From contig NZ_JXXV01000028.1 in the NCBI RefSeq assembly GCF_000967545.1, forward strand, positions 124,001 to 188,000: DNA of 64,000 nucleotides, read 5' to 3'. Every line of letters begins with the position of its first letter. The first letter of the stretch is position 1. The stretch comes from Vibrio galatheae (GTDB lineage Bacteria > Pseudomonadota > Gammaproteobacteria > Enterobacterales > Vibrionaceae). The notes below the pieces were generated by a model that saw nothing but the letters and a program-made list of their open reading frames with translations, searched no databases and was not told where the DNA came from. Position numbers and translations under genes: made by a program. Below are positions 1-8,428 of this stretch, one piece after another.

Positions 1-177
1 TTTTCATTTGTGCCGAAATGAATTTATTTTTATGTAAAGATATTTTATGTAAAGCAATGGTTTCTAGGCTTTAAGGGGTAAGTGATCGCTTCGAGCAATA
101 GCTCTATGTTGAAAAAATGTTGCATTTAGGGGTTGCCAAATTCTAAATATGATTCATAGTACACAAAGTATCTTTTA

Positions 178-189
178 ATTGTATACAAT
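178..189. promoter_or_regulatory. Palindromic operator upstream of gcl
   Basis: ATTGTATACAAT is a perfect 12-bp palindrome 17 bp before the gcl start codon. It contains a possible -10 hexamer TATACA (182-187). The identical palindrome recurs at 38951-38962 before puuE and with one change at 38718-38729 before hiuH. The core fits the general yGT-AC pattern of GntR-family (FadR/VanR-like) operators, but no GntR gene is visible in the window, so the regulator is unknown. Two copies of TTTTATGTAAAG (28-39 and 43-54) also lie upstream. Confidence 0.7.
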
Positions 190-205
190 CTAAATGGAGG
201 TTCGC

Positions 206-1981
206 ATGGCAAAGATGAAGGCAATTGAAGCAGCGGTAGAGGTATTGAAAAAAGAAGGTGTCAACATTGCCTTCGGTGTTCCTGGCGCAGCGATTAACCC
301 AATGTACGCAGCAATGAAAAAACTGGGTGGGATTGATCATGTACTTGCACGTCATGTCGAGGGTGCCTCGCATATGGCTGAAGGTTACACCCGTACTGAG
401 CAAGGGAACATTGGTGTGTGTATCGGCACGTCAGGCCCCGCGGGAACAGATATGATCACCGGCCTCTATTCGGCGTCTGCGGATTCCATTCCCATTCTTT
501 GTATTACCGGGCAAGCGCCACGAGCACGTCTACACAAGGAAGATTTCCAAGCGGTAGACATTGAATCCATCGCCAAACCTGTCACTAAATGGGCAACAAC
601 CGTGTTAGAGCCAGCTCAGGTGCCACGTGCATTTCAGCATGCGTTCCACCTAATGCGTTCGGGTCGTCCGGGCCCAGTATTGATTGATCTGCCACTTGAT
701 GTGCAGTTGACTGAAATTGAGTTTGATATTGATACCTACGAACCACTCGAGGCTTATCAACCGAAAGCGTCGCGCGCTCAAGTCGAAAAAGCGCTTGAGA
801 TGATGTGTGACTCGGCAAATCCAGTGATAGTGTCTGGTGGCGGGGTTATCAACGCTGGCGCTGAAGCTTTACTGCAACAGTTTGCCGAAATTACTGGGGT
901 CCCTGTGATTCCAACCTTGATGGGTTGGGGCTCGATTGCCGATGACCATGAATTGATGGCCGGTATGGTAGGTCTACAGACTGCGCATCGTTACGGCAAT
1001 GCCACGTTACTAGAATCTGATTTTGTGTTTGGTATTGGTAACCGCTGGGCTAACCGTCATACAGGCTCGCTTGATGTGTACACCAAAGGACGCAAGTTTG
1101 TTCACGTTGACATAGAACCAACGCAAATCGGTCGTGTGTTCTGTCCTGATTTGGGCATTGTTTCCGACGCCAAAGCGGCTCTTGAACTCTTGGTGGAAGT
1201 CGCTCGTGAATGGCGCGATGCAGGTAAGCTACCTAATCGCAGTGCTTGGGTGGGGGAATGTCAGCAGCGTAAAGCGACCATGCTACGTAAAACTCACTAC
1301 ACCGACGCGCCGATCAAGCCAATGCGTGTCTATGAAGAAATGAACAAAGCATTTGGTCGCGATACTTGTTACGTCAGCACCATCGGCTTGTCACAAATCG
1401 CAGCGGCGCAGTTCTTACACGTGTATAAACCGCGCCACTGGATCAACTGTGGTCAGGCTGGCCCACTTGGTTGGACGACGCCAGCCGCACTTGGTGTTCG
1501 CGCCGCCGATCCAAATCGCGATATTGTGGCGATCTCTGGTGATTACGACTTCCAATTTATGATCGAAGAATTGGCCGTGGGCGCGCAATTTAATCTGCCG
1601 TACATCCATGTGTTGGTAAACAACTCTTACCTTGGTTTGATCCGCCAAGCGCAGCGTCAGTTCGATATTGATTACTGCGTTCAGTTGGCATTTGAAAACC
1701 AAAACGCACCAGAGCTTAACGGCTACGGTGTTGACCATGTCACCGTTGTTGAGGGTTTAGGCTGTAAGGCGATTCGAGTCACGGATCCCGAGCAGATGCC
1801 AGCGGCGTTTGCAGAGGCCAAAGAGCTAATGAACAAGCATAAAGTGCCCGTTGTTGTTGAAGTCATTTTGGAGCGCGTCACGAACATCGCCATGGGGGTA
1901 GAGATTGATTCAATCAACGAGTTTGAATCTCTGGCGGAACATGCCGATGACGCACCTACTGCATTGATTCACAACCGTTAA
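206..1981 (+). CDS. gcl: Glyoxylate carboligase
   Basis: ThDP- and FAD-dependent cytoplasmic enzyme that condenses two glyoxylates to tartronate semialdehyde and CO2. The 591-residue product has the length of enterobacterial Gcl. It keeps Val51 (ARHVEGASH) where most ThDP enzymes have a catalytic Glu, a known hallmark of this enzyme, and a ThDP-binding segment running from GDYDF to the paired Asn (about 445-473). The start at 206 is chosen over the in-frame ATG at 194 because GGAGG (196-200) sits 5 nt before it. It heads a gcl-hyi-glxR operon and feeds on the glyoxylate released by AllA at 41.6 kb. The palindrome at 178-189 suggests repression. Confidence 0.97.
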   Translation: MAKMKAIEAAVEVLKKEGVNIAFGVPGAAINPMYAAMKKLGGIDHVLARHVEGASHMAEGYTRTEQGNIGVCIGTSGPAGTDMITGLYSASADSIPILCITGQAPRARLHKEDFQAVDIESIAKPVTKWATTVLEPAQVPRAFQHAFHLMRSGRPGPVLIDLPLDVQLTEIEFDIDTYEPLEAYQPKASRAQVEKALEMMCDSANPVIVSGGGVINAGAEALLQQFAEITGVPVIPTLMGWGSIADDHELMAGMVGLQTAHRYGNATLLESDFVFGIGNRWANRHTGSLDVYTKGRKFVHVDIEPTQIGRVFCPDLGIVSDAKAALELLVEVAREWRDAGKLPNRSAWVGECQQRKATMLRKTHYTDAPIKPMRVYEEMNKAFGRDTCYVSTIGLSQIAAAQFLHVYKPRHWINCGQAGPLGWTTPAALGVRAADPNRDIVAISGDYDFQFMIEELAVGAQFNLPYIHVLVNNSYLGLIRQAQRQFDIDYCVQLAFENQNAPELNGYGVDHVTVVEGLGCKAIRVTDPEQMPAAFAEAKELMNKHKVPVVVEVILERVTNIAMGVEIDSINEFESLAEHADDAPTALIHNR

Positions 1982-1999
1982 CAGAATAAGGAAATCAAA

Positions 2000-2776
2000 A
2001 TGGCAAAGTTTGCAGCAAATTTATCCATGTTGTTTACCGAACTGGACTTTGAAGACCGCTTTGAAGCCGCGGCAAAAGCAGGCTTTAGCGGCGTGGAATA
2101 TCTATTCCCGTATGCGCTAGAAGCCGCGCAAATCAAGGAGAAGCTTGATGAGTACCAACTTACCCAAGTGTTGTTCAACCTTCCGGCCGGCGATTGGGAG
2201 GCGGGCGAGCGCGGTATCGCGGTGGACCCCAAGCGAATTGAAGAGTTTCAGGCAGGCGTCGCCAAGGCGATTGAATACGCCAAAGTATTGGGTAACACCC
2301 AAATCAACTGTCTTGCGGGCATCGTTCCACAGGGGGTAACTCAGCATGATGCGCATGCGGCGTTTGTGATCAACTTGCGTTATGCCGCACAGGCGCTCAA
2401 AGAAGCAGGGATTCGTTTGGTAATTGAAGCGATCAACACACGCGATATTCCGGGCTTTTTCCTTAATACGACAGAGCAGGCGAAAGCGGTGATTAAGGAC
2501 GTCGGCAGCGACAACCTATTCATCCAATATGACATCTACCATATGCAAATCATGGAAGGGGATTTAACTCCTACCATGAGTGCCAATATCGAACAAATCG
2601 CTCACGTTCAATTGGCGGACAATCCTGGACGACATGAGCCGGGAACCGGTGAGATTAACTATCCATTCGTCTTGAAACATCTTGATCAGCTTGGATACCA
2701 AGGCTGGGTCGGCTGTGAGTACAAACCGAAAACCACCACCACCGAAGGCTTAGATTGGATCAACCTATACCGCTAA
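2000..2776 (+). CDS. hyi: Hydroxypyruvate isomerase
   Basis: TIM-barrel isomerase interconverting tartronate semialdehyde and hydroxypyruvate. The 258-residue protein matches E. coli Hyi throughout. The expected catalytic glutamates are present at E143 (VIEAIN) and E240 (GCEYKP), and NLPAGDWxAGERGIA (about 60-74) is conserved. It lies 18 nt after gcl with an AAGGA ribosome-binding site at 1987-1991, so it is co-transcribed. It gives flexibility at the tartronate semialdehyde branch point before glycerate. Confidence 0.96.
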   Translation: MAKFAANLSMLFTELDFEDRFEAAAKAGFSGVEYLFPYALEAAQIKEKLDEYQLTQVLFNLPAGDWEAGERGIAVDPKRIEEFQAGVAKAIEYAKVLGNTQINCLAGIVPQGVTQHDAHAAFVINLRYAAQALKEAGIRLVIEAINTRDIPGFFLNTTEQAKAVIKDVGSDNLFIQYDIYHMQIMEGDLTPTMSANIEQIAHVQLADNPGRHEPGTGEINYPFVLKHLDQLGYQGWVGCEYKPKTTTTEGLDWINLYR

Positions 2777-2827
2777 GCGCGGTTGATACCCATCATAGCG
2801 GTGGGTAAACGTTACGGAGAACAGAAT

Positions 2828-3724
2828 ATGAAAATTGCATTTATCGGCACAGGAATCATGGGTCGCCCAATGGCAGCGAACTTGCAAAAAGCGGGTTATC
2901 AAATCGTCCTGTCTGATCACTTTAATCCAGCGCCAAAAGATCTGGTTGATGCTGGCGCTATGGTCTGCCATTCACCTGAAGAAGCCACTCGTGCCGCCGA
3001 CGCCGTGATTTTGATGGTGCCAAACACACCACAGGTAGAAGATGTGCTATTTGGTGACAAAGGTGTTGAGGCTGGTCTTAGTGCTGGCGGCGCACAAGGT
3101 AAGCTTGTGATCGACATGAGTTCTATTTCGCCAATGGCAACCAAAGCGATTGCTGCCCGCATTAATGAAAGTGGTGCGCAATATCTCGATGCGCCTGTAT
3201 CCGGTGGTGAAGTCGGGGCGGTTAACGCGACGTTAAGCATTATGGTTGGTGGTTCACAACAGGCATTTGATAAAGCTCGTCCACTGTTTGAAGTGATGGG
3301 TAAAAACATTACCTTGGTTGGCGACAATGGCGCAGGACAAACATGTAAAGTGGCGAACCAGATCATTGTGGCGCTCAACATCGAAGCCGTTTCCGAGGCA
3401 TTGGTCTTTGCGTCTAAGGCGGGAGCTGATCCGGCGCGGGTACGCCAAGCCTTGCTAGGTGGTTTTGCCAGTTCAAAAATTCTAGAGGTACACGGCGAGC
3501 GTATGATTGAAGGCACATTCGATCCCGGTTTCAGAATTTCATTGCATCAGAAAGATCTCGATTTAGCGCTTTCAGGTGCGAGAGAGCTAGATGTTGCGTT
3601 ACCGAACACACAAACGGCGCAAGAGCTATTTGAAGATTGTGCCGCATTGGGTGGCAAAGATTGGGATCACTCAGCGCTGATCAAAGCGATTGAGAAGCGA
3701 TCTGGTCACTCGATTCGAGATTAA
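2828..3724 (+). CDS. glxR: Tartronate semialdehyde reductase (2-hydroxy-3-oxopropionate reductase)
   Basis: NAD(P)H-dependent beta-hydroxyacid dehydrogenase reducing tartronate semialdehyde to D-glycerate. The 298 residues start with the dinucleotide motif GTGIMGRPMA (7-16). The substrate loop DAPVSGG is at 121-127 and the catalytic Lys is K174 in GQTCKVANQ. The start at 2828 is preferred over an in-frame ATG 45 nt upstream because CGGAG precedes it and the fold begins directly with MKIAFIG. It is third in the gcl operon. The symbol could equally be garR; the neighbours favour the glyoxylate role. Confidence 0.94.
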   Translation: MKIAFIGTGIMGRPMAANLQKAGYQIVLSDHFNPAPKDLVDAGAMVCHSPEEATRAADAVILMVPNTPQVEDVLFGDKGVEAGLSAGGAQGKLVIDMSSISPMATKAIAARINESGAQYLDAPVSGGEVGAVNATLSIMVGGSQQAFDKARPLFEVMGKNITLVGDNGAGQTCKVANQIIVALNIEAVSEALVFASKAGADPARVRQALLGGFASSKILEVHGERMIEGTFDPGFRISLHQKDLDLALSGARELDVALPNTQTAQELFEDCAALGGKDWDHSALIKAIEKRSGHSIRD

Positions 3725-3878
3725 GGCGACGGCCTCTCGTTTCCGTCTGGGATGGTGAGGACTCCTCTCCCAAGCCGTCCCAAATACATACCAATTCCAT
3801 CAACCAACCTTAGTGGGGGAGTTTGGTGAGATTGGTATTGCTTAAATCGCGTAGTTTTTTGTCTCCTTTTGTGCGCGT
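3725..3878 (+). other. Intergenic region with inverted repeats after glxR
   Basis: Non-coding stretch between glxR and a structured element. It holds a GAGGACTCCTC palindrome within GGGA...TCCC arms (about 3749-3781). It also holds an imperfect inverted repeat bounded by ATACCAAT (3788-3795) and ATTGGTAT (3831-3838), with G-rich sequence between. Reading frames here have no ribosome-binding site and no recognisable product. The ATACCAAT arms look like those of extragenic palindromes seen in Vibrio genomes, but that is recollection, not a search result. Confidence 0.4.
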
Positions 3879-3960
3879 TCCCGTTGTAAGGCAACAGGTA
3901 GAAGCTTACGAGCTTCGTCTTAGCAGGCACCTCGCGTGCTTACATCGGGATTTTTTCTTT
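3879..3960 (+). ncRNA. Cloverleaf-like structured RNA ending in an intrinsic terminator (candidate)
   Basis: TCCCG (3879-3883) pairs with CGGGA (3946-3950), which is followed by a T-rich run (3951-3960). Three small hairpins lie inside the closing stem: GTTG/CAAC (3883-3895), GAAGCT/AGCTTC with a TACG loop (3901-3916) and GCAC/GTGC (3927-3939). The layout resembles a multibranch RNA with its own terminator. It could be the end of the gcl-hyi-glxR transcript, a small RNA or a repeated extragenic element. It is not a tRNA: there is no T-loop consensus and no 7-bp acceptor stem. Confidence 0.45.
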
Positions 3961-4116
3961 TTAGCCCTAAATTGCGTATCAGTATTTTGTTTATTTTTTA
4001 ATTAAACAAAATGATTTGTGCTAAGTGGATTAAAATTTGTCATTTTGCATAAAGAATTTGTTGGGCTGAGCTTTTACTCTTAAGACAGTGTAAAAATCAT
4101 TGGAATTCACAACACA

Positions 4117-4173
4117 ATGATAGAAGTTACAGCCCTAGGTGCGTTGGCCGGTGTGTTTGGTTTATTTGTTTAA
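4117..4173 (+). pseudogene. 18-codon ORF, possible remnant of a GntP-type permease
   Basis: ATG at 4117 opens an 18-residue hydrophobic ORF (MIEVTALGALAG, then VFGLFV) ending at TAA 4171-4173, 9 nt before the glycerate kinase. The first residues resemble the N-terminus of GntP-family gluconate/glycerate permeases, which often adjoin glycerate kinase genes. The short hydrophobic end could be their C-terminus. I infer a possible internal deletion leaving only the two ends. It could instead be a fortuitous ORF or a leader peptide; there is no strong ribosome-binding site. Confidence 0.35.
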
Positions 4174-4182
4174 GGATTCAAG

Positions 4183-5319
4183 ATGAAAATTGTCATTGCT
4201 CCAGATTCGTATAAAGAAAGTTTGACGGCGATGGAAGTCGCAATTGCGATTGAAAATGGATTTAAAGAGATAATGCCACACGCCGAGTTCATCAAGCTGC
4301 CGATGGCGGATGGCGGTGAAGGGACGGTTCAATCACTGGTTGATGCGACTGGTGGTCAAATTGTCGCCGCGACCGTGACTGGGCCGCTTGGACAACCCGT
4401 TGAAGGCTTCTACGGTTTATTGGGTGACGGCTCTACGGCTGTGATTGAAATGGCGGCCGCATCAGGGTTACACCTTGTTGAGCCAGAAAAACGCAACCCA
4501 CTGCTAACCACAACCTACGGTACGGGTGAACTGGTTAAGGCGGCATTAGACGCGGGTGTTAAGCATATTATCGTCGGTATTGGTGGTAGTGCGACCAATG
4601 ACGGTGGTATCGGTATGGCTCAGGCATTAGGTGCAAGCTTAACAGATGCACAAGGCGTCGAATTAGCCTACGGTGGTGGCGCGCTGGAAAACTTAGCCAG
4701 TATCGATTTGTCGGGATTAGATAGCCGCCTAGCTGAGATTAAGTTGGAAGTTGCTTGTGACGTCGATAATCCACTGTGTGGCGCTAAAGGGGCATCACAT
4801 GTATTTGGCCCGCAAAAAGGCGCGACCCCAGAGATGGTTGAGCTGCTCGACAAAAACCTTGCTCACTATGCAGAAGTGATTCGCCAAACCAATGGCAAGC
4901 AGGTGATTGACCAAGCGGGTGCTGGCGCCGCTGGTGGTTTAGGTGCCGCGTTACTCGGTTTGTTTGACGCGAGCCTTCGCCCGGGTATCAATATTGTTAT
5001 GGACGCAGTGAATTTAGCCGAAGTAGTTAAAGATGCAGACTTAGTTATTACCGGTGAAGGTCGTATCGATAGCCAGACCATTCACGGCAAAACGCCAATT
5101 GGTGTCGCTCGCATCGCGAAACAATATCATCTCCCTGTGATTGGTATTGCGGGCAGTATTGCCAAAGATTGCCGAGTGGTCCATGAACACGGTCTTGATG
5201 CGGTTTATAGCGTGGTATTAGGGGCAACTGATTTGCCGACTGCTCTCAAAGAAGCGGCATTTAATGTTGAAATGACGTCGCGTAACATCGCTGCTGCGTT
5301 GGCAATGACATTTAAGTAA
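4183..5319 (+). CDS. glxK: Glycerate 2-kinase (GarK/GlxK family)
   Basis: Phosphorylates D-glycerate, by family to 2-phosphoglycerate, so completing entry of glyoxylate carbon into lower glycolysis. The 378-residue protein follows the family over its full length: MKIVIAPDSYKESL at the N-terminus, ADGGEGT (about 46-52), GIGGSATNDGG (about 131-141), CDVDNPL and ITGEGRIDSQT (about 289-299). AAGGA (4172-4176) lies 6 nt before the start. It is separated from glxR by 458 bp containing a terminator-like element, so it may have its own promoter. An intrinsic terminator follows. Confidence 0.95.
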   Translation: MKIVIAPDSYKESLTAMEVAIAIENGFKEIMPHAEFIKLPMADGGEGTVQSLVDATGGQIVAATVTGPLGQPVEGFYGLLGDGSTAVIEMAAASGLHLVEPEKRNPLLTTTYGTGELVKAALDAGVKHIIVGIGGSATNDGGIGMAQALGASLTDAQGVELAYGGGALENLASIDLSGLDSRLAEIKLEVACDVDNPLCGAKGASHVFGPQKGATPEMVELLDKNLAHYAEVIRQTNGKQVIDQAGAGAAGGLGAALLGLFDASLRPGINIVMDAVNLAEVVKDADLVITGEGRIDSQTIHGKTPIGVARIAKQYHLPVIGIAGSIAKDCRVVHEHGLDAVYSVVLGATDLPTALKEAAFNVEMTSRNIAAALAMTFK

Positions 5320-5340
5320 TTTCGTATTTTTTACACTGTA

Positions 5341-5369
5341 AACGGTCGCTAAATAGCGGCCGTTTTTTT
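5341..5369 (+). terminator. Intrinsic terminator after glxK
   Basis: AACGGTCGCT and AGCGGCCGTT form a 10-bp stem with one G-T type pair and an AAAT loop, followed by seven T. Confidence 0.9.
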
Positions 5370-5552
5370 GCAACATCGATCATAGCTTGGAATTAGGCAG
5401 TCACTGTAGATATTGAGCAGCGTATATTCGTTAATCTTGTGGTGTGCCACTCCACTATCGTTATATGGATCTTAATTTTTCAATTGTTGTTATTGGCATA
5501 TGCCAATAATTGGTTCTATAGTACCCATATCACACAGATTAAGGTACTCATT

Positions 5553-6044
5553 ATGCTATTTGCCATTCCCAGCAGAGACTCTTCTCTTTCCAATCACTTC
5601 GCTAAAGCTCCTCAGATTACGCTTTGGGACAGCCAAAGTCATACGAAGCGAACTTTAAATCTACCTGAATCGTCGGCGTGTTGTGGTCATAAGAAGTATT
5701 GGCGCAAAGTCTTGCAAGACAATAACGTTGATGCAGTCGTCGTGCGCTCAATTGGCACGAATATGCTTAACACCTTGTTTGAACTCAATGTACGTGTCTT
5801 AAGTGCCCCAAGAGGATTTGATCTGGAGTGTTTCGATGTAGATCAATTGACTGCGGTAACAACAGTTGAGTTTGCTCGCCCGTCGGCGAAGAAGAATAAA
5901 ACTTGCTGCTCGGGTCATGGTGCCAAATCGTCAGCCAGCAAAGAAACATCAAACCAGCGAGCCTCTGTGAACAAGCTTTCACCAAGAGCAATGAACCGTC
6001 TGGCTAAGGTTTTGAAACTTACCCTGCCAGCTGAGGAGCGATAA
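5553..6044 (+). CDS. NifX/NifB-type cofactor-binding-like protein
   Basis: The 163-residue protein begins MLFAIPSRDSSLSNHFAKAP, the pattern of the dinitrogenase iron-molybdenum cofactor family (NifX/NafY/NifB C-terminus, PF02579). It carries cysteine clusters SACCGHK (about 40) and TCCSGHG (about 120). Nitrogen fixation genes are absent, so it probably binds or carries an Fe-S or metal cofactor in another process. The start at 5553 is preferred to the longer frame opening at 5439 because AAGGT precedes it and the family fold begins there. Its stop overlaps the start of the NqrM-like gene by one base (TAATG). Confidence 0.75.
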   Translation: MLFAIPSRDSSLSNHFAKAPQITLWDSQSHTKRTLNLPESSACCGHKKYWRKVLQDNNVDAVVVRSIGTNMLNTLFELNVRVLSAPRGFDLECFDVDQLTAVTTVEFARPSAKKNKTCCSGHGAKSSASKETSNQRASVNKLSPRAMNRLAKVLKLTLPAEER

Positions 6045-6250
6045 TGATCTATCTAGTCAGCTTTATTGTGTTTCTGATTGCCATCGCCTTAATGACATTA
6101 GGCGTCATGTTCAAACGCCAAGCGATACAAGGAAGTTGCGGTGGGCTCGCGAGTATTGAAATCGAGAGGGAGTGCAATTGTGTTACAACATGCGAACAAC
6201 ATCAGAGTGTACTCTACCAAATTCAAGAGCCAAATCTACCAAGCTCTTAG
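6044..6250 (+). CDS. NqrM-like small membrane protein
   Basis: 68 residues: one N-terminal membrane segment (about 2-22), then FKRQAIQGSCGGL and a Cys-rich motif (CNCVTTC). This matches NqrM (DUF539), which helps mature the Na+-translocating NADH:quinone reductase, probably by delivering iron. The normal nqrM lies with the nqr operon. Here it is translationally coupled to the NifX-like gene, so it is probably a paralogue with a related iron-handling role, which is inference. It converges with the DUF134 gene, leaving 4 nt between them. Confidence 0.7.
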   Translation: MIYLVSFIVFLIAIALMTLGVMFKRQAIQGSCGGLASIEIERECNCVTTCEQHQSVLYQIQEPNLPSS

Positions 6251-6254
6251 CTGA

Positions 6255-6533
6255 TTATTGACGATCAAACATCAAGGCTTGACCATAAACCAAACTTTGC
6301 GCCACTTTGGCTCGTGCGCTTTTAACAATATTGCCAAATGTTTGTCTCGATATTCCCATACGAGTCGCGGCGTCCAATTGGCTCAGTGATTCGAGATCAG
6401 CCAAACGCAGTGCTTCGAGTTCTTCCGCTAATAGTTCTATTTTTTCCAGCTTTGCAAGTGGAACGCCGTTGGGTTTAAAACATTCGTATGGCGCACTGGT
6501 GCAGATATTTCGCTCTATTTTGGGTCTAGCCAC
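6255..6533 (-). CDS. DUF134 (UPF0251) helix-turn-helix protein
   Basis: 92 residues with the family start MARPKIERNICTSAPYECF and a C-terminal sigma-70-region-4-like helix-turn-helix (LSQLDAATRMGISRQTFGNIV, about 49-69). It is probably a DNA-binding regulator, and the conserved N-terminal cysteines suggest metal or redox sensing. In other genomes DUF134 genes often sit with NifX-like genes, so it may regulate the neighbouring pair. It is transcribed away from the hotdog gene at 6595, with a shared 61-bp promoter region. Confidence 0.75.
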   Translation of the reverse strand: MARPKIERNICTSAPYECFKPNGVPLAKLEKIELLAEELEALRLADLESLSQLDAATRMGISRQTFGNIVKSARAKVAQSLVYGQALMFDRQ

Positions 6534-6594
6534 TTTATTCCCTTTTCTATTGATTTGTTTAGGTTGAATGAGATTCTAAAATCTAGGATATTTT

Positions 6595-7008
6595 ATGTTT
6601 ATTCACACTCCCATCAACCATCAGCAATGCGCAGTATGCTGTCAGCCCTTTTTCAACTCACATTCTGTTATTCAATTTCGCGTAATGTCAGATGGTGGAG
6701 TGCTGGGGGAAATTGTAGCAACTGAAAAAGTACAAGGCTATCAAGGCGTCATGCAAGGAGGAGCAATCTCTGCCCTACATGATACGGCGATGACACATTG
6801 TTTATTTTCCCGCAATGTCTGCGCAATGACAGCACAACTTAATGTTCGGTTTATTAAACCTGTTCCTCTCCATACTTTAATTCAGGTTGAGGCTCATTGT
6901 GTGAAAAGCAAACGAGGTTTGTATGTGTTGCAAAGTAGTATTTTTATTAATGGTCAGTGTTATTCCACTGCAGAAGCGAAGTTTATGGAACATCGCTGTA
7001 CTGCTTGA
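6595..7008 (+). CDS. PaaI-like hotdog-fold thioesterase
   Basis: 137 residues of hotdog fold, with the YQGVMQGGAISALHDTAMTH segment (about 49-68) that carries the catalytic acidic residue in PaaI-type acyl-CoA thioesterases. The N-terminus has a CAVC pair that could bind zinc. The substrate is unknown. AGGA stands 9 nt before ATG. Downstream, CCCGAT (7105-7110) and ATCGGG (7127-7132) form a hairpin without a T-run. Confidence 0.7.
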   Translation: MFIHTPINHQQCAVCCQPFFNSHSVIQFRVMSDGGVLGEIVATEKVQGYQGVMQGGAISALHDTAMTHCLFSRNVCAMTAQLNVRFIKPVPLHTLIQVEAHCVKSKRGLYVLQSSIFINGQCYSTAEAKFMEHRCTA

Positions 7009-7150
7009 TCATCGCTGATTACCAAACACCTATATGGCATCTCTATCACTTCATTGAGTGCGGTGTCCAAGACAAGTCTATTTAAGTCAGATATAAACCA
7101 ATACCCCGATATTTCTAAGGTGAAACATCGGGAGCGTGGTTGCGCATCGA

Positions 7151-7441
7151 TTAGGCAATTTGTGTCATGCGATTCATGGTAAAAGATTTAATCGCACCCT
7201 CCACCGCGGCTGAATAATTGGCGATGTGTTCGCTAGCCAGGTGGGTCTCTAGTGCTGCTTCTGAATGCCAATTTTCGTAAAACACGAAATGCGCTGGGTT
7301 TTGTTGCTCTTGGTGCAAGTCGTAGTTAATACACCCTTGCTCAGCCCGAGTTTTATCGATCAATTTAATTAGCTCAGATTTTACCATGGCTACGTGAGTG
7401 TCTTGGGCGATAATGTTGGCAATTATGGTCAACTGTGTCAT
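7151..7441 (-). CDS. Antibiotic biosynthesis monooxygenase-like (YgiN-type) protein
   Basis: 96-residue ferredoxin-like alpha/beta protein of the ABM family. INYDLHQEQQNPAHFVFYE (about 38-56) and the His-containing segment EAALETHLASEH are typical. Such proteins are small monooxygenases acting on quinols or similar substrates. The ATG at 7441 is chosen over a GTG 12 nt upstream because AGGTGA stands 8 nt before it. It follows the nitroreductase gene by 26 nt on the same strand, so the two are probably co-expressed, as such pairs often are in quinone or electrophile detoxification. Confidence 0.75.
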   Translation of the reverse strand: MTQLTIIANIIAQDTHVAMVKSELIKLIDKTRAEQGCINYDLHQEQQNPAHFVFYENWHSEAALETHLASEHIANYSAAVEGAIKSFTMNRMTQIA

Positions 7442-7467
7442 AGCGAGAGTCACCTATTTGCTGGATT

Positions 7468-8127
7468 TTACAGTGTTGTAATCACGTCATCGATTGGCAA
7501 ACGTGCTTTTGGCAAGCCGTGGTTGTAGTCTTCGCCATCTTTGTGATAGCCCATTGCTAGTGCAAAATCACACACATAGCCTTCCAATTCATCTTTGAAT
7601 ATTTCACCAATAAGCTCAGGATCAACACCTTCCATCGGTGTCGATGCAATGCCCATACGTGCAAGCGTATGCAAGGTGTTACCAACAGCAATGTAGGTTT
7701 GCGCTTTAGTCCAGTTGCCGTTGAAGCCGGTTTCATCGGTGTTGAACTCAGCAAAGCCATAAGCACCGTTCAACATGTCGTTGTAACGCTCGGCAGGCAG
7801 GTGACCTGAAGTGACTTCCGCATCGACCACTTTTTTGTACTGCTCTTTGCTAAAGCGAGGATTGTGAGCAAACAAAATGGTGTGTGATGCTTCTTTGGCA
7901 TGCGGTTGGTTAAACTGATGCATGTTGGCAAAACTATCATGGAAACGTTGTTTCGCTTCGTCACTCTCAAGAACGATAAATTTCCAAGGTTGAGAGTTAA
8001 TGGAAGAGGCGGAAAGGCGAATCGCTTCTTTGATCACTATCATGTCTTGTGCCGAAATACGTTTTGTTGCGTCGTATTTTTTGGCGGTGTAACGAGTATT
8101 TAAGTCTTTGATGATTGGATGAGTCAT
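7468..8127 (-). CDS. NfsB-like NAD(P)H-dependent nitroreductase/FMN reductase
   Basis: 219-residue flavin enzyme of the oxygen-insensitive nitroreductase family, close in pattern to the Vibrio FRase I/NfsB group. It shows RLSASSINSQPWKF (about 37-50, FMN and dimer contacts), GNWTKAQTYIAVG and GIASTPMEGVDP (about 160-171). It uses NAD(P)H to reduce FMN, nitroaromatics or quinones. AGGAG stands 5 nt before ATG. It leads a two-gene unit with the ABM-like gene. Confidence 0.88.
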   Translation of the reverse strand: MTHPIIKDLNTRYTAKKYDATKRISAQDMIVIKEAIRLSASSINSQPWKFIVLESDEAKQRFHDSFANMHQFNQPHAKEASHTILFAHNPRFSKEQYKKVVDAEVTSGHLPAERYNDMLNGAYGFAEFNTDETGFNGNWTKAQTYIAVGNTLHTLARMGIASTPMEGVDPELIGEIFKDELEGYVCDFALAMGYHKDGEDYNHGLPKARLPIDDVITTL

Positions 8128-8373
8128 GTTGGCTCCTAACTAGCTAAAATTTACCAATGCAATCGGGTTTGATGTTCGGTGCGTCAACAATTAACGTGTG
8201 ATTGGAACATGCCCCAGTTATCGAGAAATCGCGGTAGTGCTTGTCAATAGAGGTAATTTAATTCACTCGCTCAATGAGAAAAATAGCCGATATCTCCAAT
8301 CACTATGGAATAAAAATTCCATAATTAACGGAGCTGGGTGAGGAATAGAGTCAGACTGTAGCGTGTTGTGTAA

Positions 8374-8404
8374 CCATGGCGAGCAAAGATCATTCTCACC
8401 ATGG
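8374..8404. repeat. Inverted repeat between usp and nitroreductase genes
   Basis: CCATGGCGAG and CTCACCATGG can form a 10-bp stem with one G-T type pair around an 11-nt loop. It lies just beyond the end of the minus-strand usp gene and may end its transcript, but there is no T-run. The rest of 8128-8428 holds the nitroreductase promoter region and no gene that I can see. Confidence 0.4.
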
Positions 8405-8428
8405 CTTGCAGTATTTTAGGTAGGCCAG

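Noticed and set aside
2917..3516. 199-codon open frame antisense to glxR
   Set aside because: It is a mirror of a well-conserved coding gene, has no ribosome-binding site and a composition expected of an antisense shadow.
3879..3957. tRNA gene suggested by the cloverleaf shape
   Set aside because: No T-loop consensus, no 7-bp acceptor stem and no anticodon arm of correct size; a T-run follows as in terminators.
3721..4005. Open frames of 60-69 codons on both strands between glxR and glxK
   Set aside because: They run through inverted repeats and a terminator-like structure and have no start signals.
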